In this document: in pieces, positions 35,699 through 41,868 of the stretch
Position numbering within the stretch: position 1 is the stretch's first letter
Layout of the letters: each line of letters opens with the position of its first letter
Assembly (NCBI GenBank): GCA_021792975.1
Contig: JAJYTR010000016.1
Coordinates: 1-41,868, forward strand
DNA: 41,868 nucleotides
Reading direction: 5' to 3'
Source of the DNA: Pseudomonadota bacterium
GTDB taxonomy: Bacteria; Pseudomonadota; Gammaproteobacteria; Xanthomonadales; Rhodanobacteraceae
Translations under genes and position numbers: made by a program
The notes under the pieces: generated by a model
Database searches by the model: none
Told to the model about the DNA's origin: nothing
Seen by the model: the letters and a program-made list of their open reading frames with translations, nothing else

Positions 35699-35719
35699 CT
35701 GTTGCCCCGGGGGCAACAG
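35699..35719. promoter_or_regulatory. 21-bp perfect palindrome in the prpD/dioxygenase divergent region
   Basis: CTGTTGCCCC (35699-35708), one central G, and GGGGCAACAG (35710-35719) form a perfect inverted repeat in the 144-bp gap between the two divergent starts. GTGCGAA occurs on both sides as a direct repeat (near 35688 and 35726). A -10-like CACAAT lies at 35745-35750 toward prpD. The palindrome is just upstream of where its -35 would be, a position suited to an activator. As an RNA it would make a strong hairpin, but there is no T run. Confidence 0.55.
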
Positions 35720-35788
35720 CATCGGGTGCGAACAGGTCCTCTGGCACAATGCCGGGCTGTCTCGACGATCGCCTGCAGGAATCGACCC

Positions 35789-37240
35789 ATGGCCCAGCAC
35801 GACATCCGCTCCGCCCGCCGGCCCGCTCCGGATGCACCGATGGCGGCGATCGCCGACTACGTCGCCGATTTCGAGATCCGCTCGGAAGAGGCCTACGACA
35901 CCGCGCGCCACGTGCTGATGGATTCGCTGGGCTGCGCCATGCTGGCGATGAAGTTTCCCGAGTGCGTCAAGCATCTCGGTCCGGTGGTGCCCGGTGCGAC
36001 CATGGCCGGCGGCGTGCGTGTGCCGGGCACCAGCCACGAGCTGGACCCGGCGCAGGCGGCGTTCGCCATCGGCACGCAGATCCGCTGGCTGGACTTCAAC
36101 GACACCTGGCTGGCGGCCGAGTGGGGCCACCCCTCCGACAACCTCGGTGCAATCCTGGCCGTGGCCGACTATCTCGCGCGGCGGGCGGCACGCGAGGGCG
36201 GTTCGAAGCCGACCCTGCGCGAGGTGCTGACCTGGGCGATCAAGGCGCACGAGATCCAGGGCGTCTACGCGCTGAAGAACAGCTTCAACCGCGTCGGCCT
36301 CGACCACGTGATCCTGGTGCGGCTGGCCTCCACCGCAGTGGCCACGCACATGCTGGGCGGCGACAAGGACGCCATCATCAGCGCGGTTTCGCACAGCTGG
36401 ATCGACAACGGCGCCCTGCGCACCTACCGGCATGCGCCGAACACCGGCCCGCGCAAGAGCTGGGCCGCGGGCGACGCCTGTCGCCGTGCGGTGATCCACG
36501 CGTTGAACGCAGTCGACAAGGGCGTCGTGGGCTATCCCTCGGCACTGAGCGCCAGGACCTGGGGTTTCTACGACGTCGCCTTCGGCGGCAAGCCGTTCGA
36601 GTTCGAGCGCCTCTTCGGCAGCTACGTGATGGAAAACGTGCTGTTCAAGATCAGCTATCCCGCCGAGTTCCACGCGCAGACTGCGGTGGAATGCGCGCTG
36701 CGCCTGCATCCCGAGGTGGCGCACCGGCTGCAGGAAATCGAGCGCATCGAGATCGAGACCCAGGAAGCCGGCTGCCGCATCATCGACAAGACCGGGCCGC
36801 TGGCCAACTACGCCGACCGCGACCATTGCATCCAGTACATGGTGGCGGTGCCGCTGATCTGCGGCCGCCTCACCGCCGACGACTACGGCGACGCCGTGGC
36901 CGCCGACCCGCGCATCGACGCCCTGCGCGCCAGGATGACCGTGCGTGAGAACCCGCAGTTCACCCGCGACTACTTCGACCCCGACAAGCGCTACATCGGC
37001 AACGCCGTGCAAGTGTTTTTCAAGGACGGCAGTCACACGCGAAAGGTTTCGATCGACTACCCGATCGGCCATCGCAGGCGCCGGGGCGAGGGCCAGCCGG
37101 TGCTGCTGCGCAAGTTCGAGCAGGCCTTGCGCGGGCATCTGCCGGCGCGACGGGCGGACGCCATCCTGGCGCTGTGCGCCGATGCCGGGCGCTTCGACGC
37201 GCAACCGGTGGACCGGTTCATGGACCTGTTCGTTTTGTGA
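35789..37240 (+). CDS. prpD: 2-methylcitrate dehydratase
   Basis: A 483-residue protein, the same length as E. coli PrpD. It belongs to the MmgE/PrpD family: ARHVLMDSLGCAMLAMKFPE near the N-terminus, TQIRWLDFNDTWLAAEWGHP, KAHEIQGVYALKNSFNRVG, and RDHCIQYMVAVPLICG. It dehydrates 2-methylcitrate to 2-methyl-cis-aconitate without an iron-sulfur cluster. The ATG at 35789 begins MAQHDIRSARRP. The gene stands apart from prpBC, reads from its own upstream region and has no partner gene after it; the next gene is an ompA homologue with a separate leader. Confidence 0.96.
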   Translation: MAQHDIRSARRPAPDAPMAAIADYVADFEIRSEEAYDTARHVLMDSLGCAMLAMKFPECVKHLGPVVPGATMAGGVRVPGTSHELDPAQAAFAIGTQIRWLDFNDTWLAAEWGHPSDNLGAILAVADYLARRAAREGGSKPTLREVLTWAIKAHEIQGVYALKNSFNRVGLDHVILVRLASTAVATHMLGGDKDAIISAVSHSWIDNGALRTYRHAPNTGPRKSWAAGDACRRAVIHALNAVDKGVVGYPSALSARTWGFYDVAFGGKPFEFERLFGSYVMENVLFKISYPAEFHAQTAVECALRLHPEVAHRLQEIERIEIETQEAGCRIIDKTGPLANYADRDHCIQYMVAVPLICGRLTADDYGDAVAADPRIDALRARMTVRENPQFTRDYFDPDKRYIGNAVQVFFKDGSHTRKVSIDYPIGHRRRRGEGQPVLLRKFEQALRGHLPARRADAILALCADAGRFDAQPVDRFMDLFVL

Positions 37241-37439
37241 TCCGGTTTTCACGCCAGGCTCGCGGGATTGACGCGAAACTGAACGGACGTGACGGAGTCG
37301 ACGGAATTTGTTTGTTTTTTGCTAAGCTGGGAGCTGTTGCTGTCGGTTCACCGGCGGATCGGCAGGCAACGGAAACCGCGATCCGCGTGGCGCCGACGCC
37401 AGACCGAACGGGCGCATCATCAAACCTTGGGAGACTGCG
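37241..37439 (+). promoter_or_regulatory. Leader and probable promoter region of the ompA-like gene
   Basis: This 199-bp gap contains the T-rich tract AATTTGTTTGTTTTTTGCTA (37305-37324), unusual in this GC-rich DNA and a likely promoter or upstream element. A TTGACG hexamer is at 37268-37273, but a matching -10 is not clear. GGGAGA lies about 8 bases before the ATG as a good ribosome binding site. The leader downstream of the T tract would be about 115 bases. Confidence 0.4.
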
Positions 37440-38501
37440 ATGAAAAGAAAGGGCCTCTACGCTCTGATCGCACTGGCTGTTGCAGGTGGCGGTATCGGCA
37501 CCGCGCAGGCCGTGGATTACGGCAACTGGTACATCGCGCCGCGCCTCGGCGTGCTGGTGCCCGATTCCAAGCGCGACACCCAGAATTCCGTGCTGGGCGG
37601 CCTGGGAGTGGGCTTCTGGGCCACCCCCAATTTCGCGGTGGATCTCGAGTACACGCTCACCGACGCCAACTACAAGACCAGTTCTCCGTTCGCTACGCAC
37701 AGCTGGCAGACGCAGAGCCTCGGTGTCACCGGACGCTATTTCTTCGGCGACCCCAAGGGTGACGGCTTTGCCGGCTGGCGTCCGTTCGTGGCCGGCGGCC
37801 TCGGCATGTACGGCTACGACGCCTTTATGACGCACGCCGGCTGGGGTCCGGGTTTCCTGGTCGGCGGCGGCGTGCAGCGCGCGCTGACCGACCGCGTGGC
37901 CCTGCGCGGCGAAATCGACTATCGCTGGAACCGCGACCGCGTGTCGCTGCCCACCACCAACAACTACGGTGACTGGGCCGCCACGCTGGGCCTGGTGATC
38001 TCGATGGCGCCCCCGCCCCCACCTCCGCCTCCGCCCCCGCCGCCTCCGCCTCCGCCTCCTCCGCCCCCGCCGCCGCCGCCGCCTCCGGCCCCGGCTGCGC
38101 ACCAGGTGGTCATCGAACTGCGCGGCGTGCACTTCCAGTTCGCGCGGCCGATGCCCGGCCAGACCGACATCAACGGCATCCTCGAAAAGCCGGTCGCCGA
38201 TTCGGAAGCCATTCTCAAGCAGGCCGCCGACACGCTGAAGCGCTACCCCGACATGCAGGTGCAGATCGATGGCTACACCGACTCGATCGGTTCGCAGGCC
38301 TACAACCTGAAGCTGTCCGACCGGCGTGCCGAGTTCGTGAAGAACTACCTGATCGCCCACGGCGTGTCCGCATCGCAGATCGTCGGCGTCAAGGGCTTCG
38401 GCAAGGACGACCCGGTCGCGAGCAACTCGACGGCCGACGGCCGTGCGCGCAACCGCCGCGTGGAGTTCAAGGTTCAGAATCCGAACCAGATGCAGCAGTA
38501 A
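37440..38501 (+). CDS. OmpA-family outer-membrane protein with polyproline hinge
   Basis: A 353-residue precursor. The signal peptide ends at TAQA near residue 24. Residues 25-190 form an OmpA-like eight-strand barrel (WYIAPRLGVLVPD, VGFWATPNFAVDLEYTL, VALRGEIDYRWNRDRV). A hinge of 26 consecutive prolines follows (38010-38087). The C-terminal OmpA peptidoglycan-binding domain (about 230-345) has VQIDGYTDSIGSQAYNLKLS with the DAP-binding Asp and GRARNRRVEFKV with the Arg. It should tie the outer membrane to the cell wall. The gene is single and followed by a strong terminator. Translation of the proline run should depend on elongation factor P. Confidence 0.95.
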   Translation: MKRKGLYALIALAVAGGGIGTAQAVDYGNWYIAPRLGVLVPDSKRDTQNSVLGGLGVGFWATPNFAVDLEYTLTDANYKTSSPFATHSWQTQSLGVTGRYFFGDPKGDGFAGWRPFVAGGLGMYGYDAFMTHAGWGPGFLVGGGVQRALTDRVALRGEIDYRWNRDRVSLPTTNNYGDWAATLGLVISMAPPPPPPPPPPPPPPPPPPPPPPPPPPAPAAHQVVIELRGVHFQFARPMPGQTDINGILEKPVADSEAILKQAADTLKRYPDMQVQIDGYTDSIGSQAYNLKLSDRRAEFVKNYLIAHGVSASQIVGVKGFGKDDPVASNSTADGRARNRRVEFKVQNPNQMQQ

Positions 38502-38522
38502 TTGCGGCCGTCCGCACTGCAG

Positions 38523-38555
38523 AACGAGGCCCGGCGCAAGCCGGGCTTCGTTTTT
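38523..38555 (+). terminator. Rho-independent terminator after the ompA-like gene
   Basis: A 13-bp stem AACGAGGCCCGGC / GCCGGGCTTCGTT with one G-T pair and a GCAA tetraloop, followed by TTTTT at 38551-38555. It begins 21 bp after the stop codon. It is the clearest intrinsic terminator in the window. Confidence 0.92.
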
Positions 38556-38791
38556 GGCCGGGCGTGGCATGACACGTCGACCGGGAAAGGACGGCCCGGG
38601 CGTGGATATGGGGGCGAGGGGAATCTTCGCGGGCTCCCGGGCGTGCCTGCCGCCGGCCGGCAATCCGAGACATCCATCCTGCGGCAGCGCTGCGCAACCG
38701 GCTTGTGAGCCGGTGGCATGGCGACCGGCAGGGACGTTAGTACTGCTGTGCCGCACGGCAATTCCACCGTGGCGTGCGGCACGTGCCGGGC

Positions 38792-38797
38792 TACACT
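38792..38797 (+). promoter_or_regulatory. -10 element immediately before the DUF1289 gene
   Basis: TACACT (in GGGCTACACTGCG) ends 7 bp before the ATG at 38805, so transcription from it would begin at or next to the start codon and give a leaderless message. No -35 is clear. The rest of the stretch 38556-38791 after the ompA terminator holds no gene or named element that I can recognise. Confidence 0.4.
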
Positions 38798-38804
38798 GCG
38801 CGCC

Positions 38805-38999
38805 ATGTCCGTGATGCCGCACATCCCCGCATCCACGCCCTGCATCGGCGTCTGCCGGCTCGATCGCGACAACCTGTGCATGGGCTGCCGGCGCAGCCTG
38901 GGCGAGATCGCCGGATGGTCACGCATGAGCGAGGCCGAGCGGCTGCGCCTGATGCGCGAGGTGCTGCCGCTGCGTCGCATCGAGGCGCGGCGTGCCTGA
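38805..38999 (+). CDS. DUF1289 small Cys-rich protein
   Basis: A 64-residue protein with the DUF1289 pattern TPCIGVCRLDRDNLCMGCRR, in which four cysteines (C-x3-C-x7-C-x2-C) could bind a metal, followed by a short helical part with GEIAGWSRMSEAER. E. coli YdhL is of this family; function is unknown. The ATG at 38805 is the natural start by family length; an upstream ATG at 38718 would add 29 unrelated residues. Its last codons overlap the NUDIX gene by 8 bp. Confidence 0.88.
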   Translation: MSVMPHIPASTPCIGVCRLDRDNLCMGCRRSLGEIAGWSRMSEAERLRLMREVLPLRRIEARRA

Positions 39000-39588
39000 C
39001 GACGGGCTGCTGCGGGTGCTGCATCCGCTGCGGCAGCCGCCGCGGCCGCCGGGCTGGAATCACGCCGAACTGGCCGGCCTGCTGGAGGATGCGCCGCTGG
39101 CGCCGGCGGCGGTACTGCTGGCGCTGCGTCCCGCGGGGGACGGCACGCAGGTGCTGTTCACGCGGCGCGTGGCGCATCTGCGCCAGCATGCGGGGCAGGT
39201 GAGTTTCCCCGGCGGCCGCTGCGATCGGGAAGATGCCGGCGCGCTGGCCACGGCGCTGCGCGAGAGCGAGGAGGAGATCGGTCTGACCGCCGCGCAAGTG
39301 CGGCCCATCGGTTATCTGGACTGCTTCGACACCATCAGCGGCTACTGCGTCACGCCGGTGGTGGCGCGCATCGCGCCCGGCTTCGTGGCGCGGCCCAACC
39401 CGGACGAGGTGGCCGAGGTGTTCGAAGTGCCGCTGGCCTGGTTGCGCGAGCCGGCCAACCATATCGCGCGCCGCGTCGAGTACCGCGGTCACATGCGCAC
39501 CCTGCACGAGTTCAACTACGGCCCGCACCGCATCTGGGGCGCCACCGCCGGCATCTTGCTCAACCTGCTGCAGCGCCTGGAGCCCTGA
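38992..39588 (+). CDS. NUDIX hydrolase, CoA pyrophosphatase type
   Basis: A 198-residue NUDIX enzyme. The motif FTRRVAHLRQHAGQVSFPGG is the CoA-pyrophosphatase signature that runs into the NUDIX box, and ALRESEEEIGL supplies the metal-binding glutamates. It probably hydrolyses coenzyme A or acyl-CoA to 3',5'-ADP and phosphopantetheine (NudL/YeaB type). The start is a GTG at 38992 within the end of the DUF1289 gene, so translation is coupled. The sulfurtransferase gene begins 2 bp after the stop. Confidence 0.92.
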   Translation: MPDDGLLRVLHPLRQPPRPPGWNHAELAGLLEDAPLAPAAVLLALRPAGDGTQVLFTRRVAHLRQHAGQVSFPGGRCDREDAGALATALRESEEEIGLTAAQVRPIGYLDCFDTISGYCVTPVVARIAPGFVARPNPDEVAEVFEVPLAWLREPANHIARRVEYRGHMRTLHEFNYGPHRIWGATAGILLNLLQRLEP

Positions 39589-39590
39589 CC

Positions 39591-40451
39591 ATGTCCGATC
39601 TGCTGCTCGATGCCGCTGCGTTGGCCGCACTGTCGGCCGGTGCCGCACTGGTCGTCGACTGCCGCCACGACCTGGGGGATCCGGAGGCCGGCACGCGTGC
39701 CTATGCCGCCGGCCACGTGCCTGGCGCCGTGCATGCGCATCTCGATCGCGACCTCTCCGATCTGTCGCGCAGGGCCGAGGGTCTGGGCCGGCACCCGCTG
39801 CCCGCCGCGTCCGCGTTCATCGGACGGCTGTCGCACTGGGGCTGGCGGCCCGGACTGCCGGTGGTCGCCTACGACGCGCACGCCGGCGCGATCGGCGCGG
39901 CGCGGCTGTGGTGGATGTTGCGCCTGTTGGGTCAGCCGGCGGCGGTACTCGACGGCGGCTGGTCCGCGTGGGCGGCTGCGGGCCTCCCGCAGCAGCGGGA
40001 GACCCCCGCTCCGCGCACACCGCGCCCCGCTGCCCTGGTTTTCACGCGCGATTTCGATTCGCACGCCATCGTCGATACGCCCGAGCTCGAGCGCAGCATA
40101 CGCGACGGCAGTGTCTGCATCGTCGATGCACGCGCTCCCGAGCGCTATCGCGGCGAGGTCGAACCGATCGATCCCAAGGCCGGCCACATCCCCGGCGCGC
40201 GCAACCGCCCGTTCGCGCACAACCTCGATGCCGGCGGCCGCTTCAAGCCGCCCGCGCAGTTGCGCGCCGAGTGGCAGGCGCTGCTGGGCGGCACCGATCC
40301 CGCACGCGTGGTGCACAGTTGCGGTTCCGGCGTGTCCGCCTGCCACAACCTGCTGGCCATGGAACTCGCCGGTCTTGCCGGCTCGCGCCTGTACGCGCCC
40401 TCGTGGAGCGGCTGGGTGAGCGATGCAAGGCGGGCGGTCGAGGCCGGTTGA
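39591..40451 (+). CDS. Thiosulfate/3-mercaptopyruvate sulfurtransferase
   Basis: A 286-residue protein of two rhodanese domains. The N-terminal one (about 1-135) is inactive but has VVDCRHDLGDPEAGTRAYAA and HVPGAVHAHLDRDL. The C-terminal one (about 150-285) carries the active-site loop SCGSGVSACH with Cys244. The CGSGVxA loop points to 3-mercaptopyruvate sulfurtransferase (SseA type) rather than thiosulfate rhodanese, though the substrate is not certain. It transfers sulfur to cyanide or thiols in the cytosol. Third of three tightly packed genes; no terminator is obvious after it. Confidence 0.92.
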   Translation: MSDLLLDAAALAALSAGAALVVDCRHDLGDPEAGTRAYAAGHVPGAVHAHLDRDLSDLSRRAEGLGRHPLPAASAFIGRLSHWGWRPGLPVVAYDAHAGAIGAARLWWMLRLLGQPAAVLDGGWSAWAAAGLPQQRETPAPRTPRPAALVFTRDFDSHAIVDTPELERSIRDGSVCIVDARAPERYRGEVEPIDPKAGHIPGARNRPFAHNLDAGGRFKPPAQLRAEWQALLGGTDPARVVHSCGSGVSACHNLLAMELAGLAGSRLYAPSWSGWVSDARRAVEAG

Positions 40452-40799
40452 GGTGCCGCGGATCCGGCTGCCGGGTACGGACGGCGGCGGGCGCGGAATG
40501 CGGGAGGCGCCGGCGACAGCGCCGCGCCGTTGCATCGTGCCTGACCCGCAGGCCACATCGAAGCGATAGACCGGGAACGGTGTCGTTCCATCGCGGTTTC
40601 CGTCACTGCCGCCCCGAGTGCTTCTGTGACAGCAGGCAGGGCATCCGCCGAACAGGATCCGGAAGCCGGTGCGGAAGCATCGAGTCCGCCATCGTGGCCC
40701 GGATTCCGGGGATGGTCCTGTCCGGAGGGGTCGCTGCATACTTGCGGCAACGGACTCCGCTCTGGAACACATGATGGCCCACGGCATCCTGCGGGCACC

Positions 40800-40914
40800 G
40801 ACGAGTTGTTGCACCTGGCCACGGAGATGGCCGGTATCGCCGTCTGGGAGTACGACTTCGTCACGAACACCATGACGCGGTCGGCCAACCACAACGGCCT
40901 GTACAGGCATCGCC
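40800..40914 (+). pseudogene. Remnant of a PAS-domain sensor gene
   Basis: In one frame this stretch reads DELLHLATEMAGIAVWEYDF followed by VTNTMTRSANHNGLY, which has the look of the start of a PAS sensor domain in bacterial signalling proteins. No upstream start, partner domain or continuation exists: the frame runs into the 3' end of tsf on the other strand. The bases 40452-40799 before it hold no gene that I recognise. It is best read as a truncated remnant left by deletion or rearrangement next to tsf. Confidence 0.55.
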
Positions 40915-40930
40915 CGGAGCTCGATGGCGC

Positions 40931-41809
40931 TCAGGCCAGGCCGGCCTGCTTCATCACTTCGGCGGCGTAGTCCTCCACCACCTTCTCGATGCCCTCGCCC
41001 ACAGCCAGGCGCTGGAACTGCAGCACCTCGGCGCCGGCGGCCCTCAGCACGGCCTCCACGGTCTGCTCGGTATCGAGCACGTAGGGCTGGCCGTAGAGCG
41101 TGTTCTCGTTGACGATCTTGGCGATCTTGCCGGAGACGATCTTCTCGAGGATCGCGGCTGGCTTGGACTTGTCCTTCCCGGGCATCCGTGCCAGTTCGAT
41201 CTCTTTCTCCTTGGCGATGAACGCGGCCGGCACGTCACCGGGTTTGTTGTAGGGCGGGTTCATGGCGGCCACATGCATGGCGACGCCGCGCGCCAGCTCC
41301 TCGCTGCCGCCGCGCAGCTCGACCAGCACGCCGATGCGCGCGCCGTGCACGTAGGCGGCCACGGTGTGCGCGCTGTCGACGCGCGTCAGGCGCCGCACCT
41401 GCACGTTCTCGCCCACCTTGGCGATGACCGCGGCACGCGCTTCCTCCACGGTCTCTCCGCCGGGCAGCCGGACCGTCTTCAGTGCCTCGGCGTCGCCGGC
41501 ACCGGAGGCCAGCGCGGCCTGCGCCACGGCGGCGGCGAAGGCGACGAAGTTCTCGTCCTTGGCCACGAAGTCGGTTTCCGAGTTGATCTCGACCAGCACC
41601 GCCCTGCCGCCCTGTCGGGCCACGGCGATGCGGCCCTCGGCGGCGACGCGGCCGGCCTTCTTGTCGGCCTTGGCCAGGCCCTGCTTGCGCAGCCACTCGG
41701 CGGCGGTGTCGATATCGCCGGCGTTTTCGGTCAACGCCTTCTTGCATTCCATCATGCCGGCGCCGGTGCGCTCGCGCAGTTCCTTGACCGTCTGTGCGGT
41801 GATCTGCAT
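40931..41809 (-). CDS. tsf: Elongation factor Ts
   Basis: A 292-residue nucleotide-exchange factor for EF-Tu. The N-terminal UBA-like domain ([40 protein letters not shown]) is followed by the signature [15 protein letters not shown] that contacts EF-Tu, and by the dimerisation core with [19 protein letters not shown]. The length is typical (about 283-295). AGAGGAAA lies 8-14 bases before the ATG. rpsB is expected upstream, beyond the window edge. The gene ends next to the PAS remnant. Confidence 0.98.
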   Translation of the reverse strand: MQITAQTVKELRERTGAGMMECKKALTENAGDIDTAAEWLRKQGLAKADKKAGRVAAEGRIAVARQGGRAVLVEINSETDFVAKDENFVAFAAAVAQAALASGAGDAEALKTVRLPGGETVEEARAAVIAKVGENVQVRRLTRVDSAHTVAAYVHGARIGVLVELRGGSEELARGVAMHVAAMNPPYNKPGDVPAAFIAKEKEIELARMPGKDKSKPAAILEKIVSGKIAKIVNENTLYGQPYVLDTEQTVEAVLRAAGAEVLQFQRLAVGEGIEKVVEDYAAEVMKQAGLA

Positions 41810-41831
41810 GCGTGTTTCCTCTGATTGCGGA

Positions 41832-41859
41832 TGCCCGCGCGCCAGTGTGCGCGCGGGCA
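41832..41859 (-). promoter_or_regulatory. Strong hairpin in the leader upstream of tsf
   Basis: TGCCCGCGCGC (41832-41842) and GCGCGCGGGCA (41849-41859) make an 11-bp stem with a 6-base loop, 23 bp before the tsf start. It lies where the rpsB-tsf intergenic region is expected. On the minus strand no long T run follows, so it would be a partial terminator, pause site or RNA-processing site that sets the S2 to EF-Ts ratio. Confidence 0.5.
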
Positions 41860-41868
41860 GAGGCAGCG

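Noticed and set aside
35745-35760. A sigma54 promoter (TGGCAC) before prpD
   Set aside because: TGGCAC is present, but no TTGCA-type -12 element follows at the needed spacing; CACAAT fits a sigma70 -10 better.
38010-38087. The polyproline codons as an assembly artefact
   Set aside because: The codons are mixed, the frame continues into a complete OmpA domain, and the hinge lies where OmpA proteins often have proline-rich linkers.

Overview
The window is about 42 kb of very GC-rich chromosomal DNA carrying only housekeeping and motility genes. The gene order and protein families point to a gammaproteobacterium, most likely in or near the Xanthomonadales. The blocks yggS-proC-yggT / pilT-pilU, gshB-tonB-yqgE-ruvX-pyrB and pilGHIJK-chpABC match the order known from Pseudomonas aeruginosa around pilT and the Chp cluster. 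The split B12-dependent ribonucleotide reductase and a short GGGACTC-type repeat next to proC recall Xanthomonadales. No rRNA, tRNA, CRISPR array, prophage or transposase gene was seen.

Region 1 (1-8111): the 3' end of queA faces a minus-strand operon for a split class II ribonucleotide reductase. This consists of nrdJ (interrupted by a 374-residue LAGLIDADG intein directly before the radical cysteine), a lysine/alanine-rich histone H1-like gene, and an NrdJb-type accessory protein with a C-terminal cysteine cluster. Divergent from it are a periplasmic HtrA-like protease and a BtuF-like corrinoid/iron-binding protein without a signal peptide. A histidine-phosphatase-fold protein lacking its second catalytic histidine follows on the minus strand.

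Region 2 (8137-29607) is the type IV pilus motor and control region. The minus-strand yggS-proC-yggT cluster diverges from pilT and pilU, the two retraction ATPases. The tightly coupled gshB-tonB-yqgE-ruvX-pyrB operon diverges from pilG-pilH-pilI-pilJ-pilK-chpA-chpB-chpC, a complete Chp chemosensory array. PilJ senses, PilI and ChpC couple, PilK and ChpB write and erase methylation, the 1973-residue multi-HPt kinase ChpA phosphorylates PilG and PilH, and these tune pilus extension and retraction through PilT/PilU. A CRP-type palindrome lies between gshB and pilG.

Region 3 (29659-37240) holds carbon metabolism. prpB and prpC (2-methylcitrate cycle) are followed by a convergent fadH. Next come a TerC-family membrane protein behind a probable yybP-ykoY manganese riboswitch and a DODA/LigB-type dioxygenase. 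Last is a prpD that is separated from prpBC and reads from its own divergent promoter region, which carries a long palindrome.

Region 4 (37440-41868): an OmpA-like outer-membrane protein with 26 consecutive prolines and a clear intrinsic terminator; a small DUF1289 protein, a CoA-type NUDIX hydrolase and a thiosulfate/3-mercaptopyruvate sulfurtransferase, closely packed; a decayed PAS-domain fragment; and tsf on the minus strand with a strong hairpin in its upstream leader.

The items most worth following up are the atypical intein, the histone-like gene inside the nrdJ operon, the riboswitch call, repeated LDxLL-type motifs in the ChpB linker, the 15-bp coiled-coil repeat in ChpA, and the repeat element that now supplies the start of proC.
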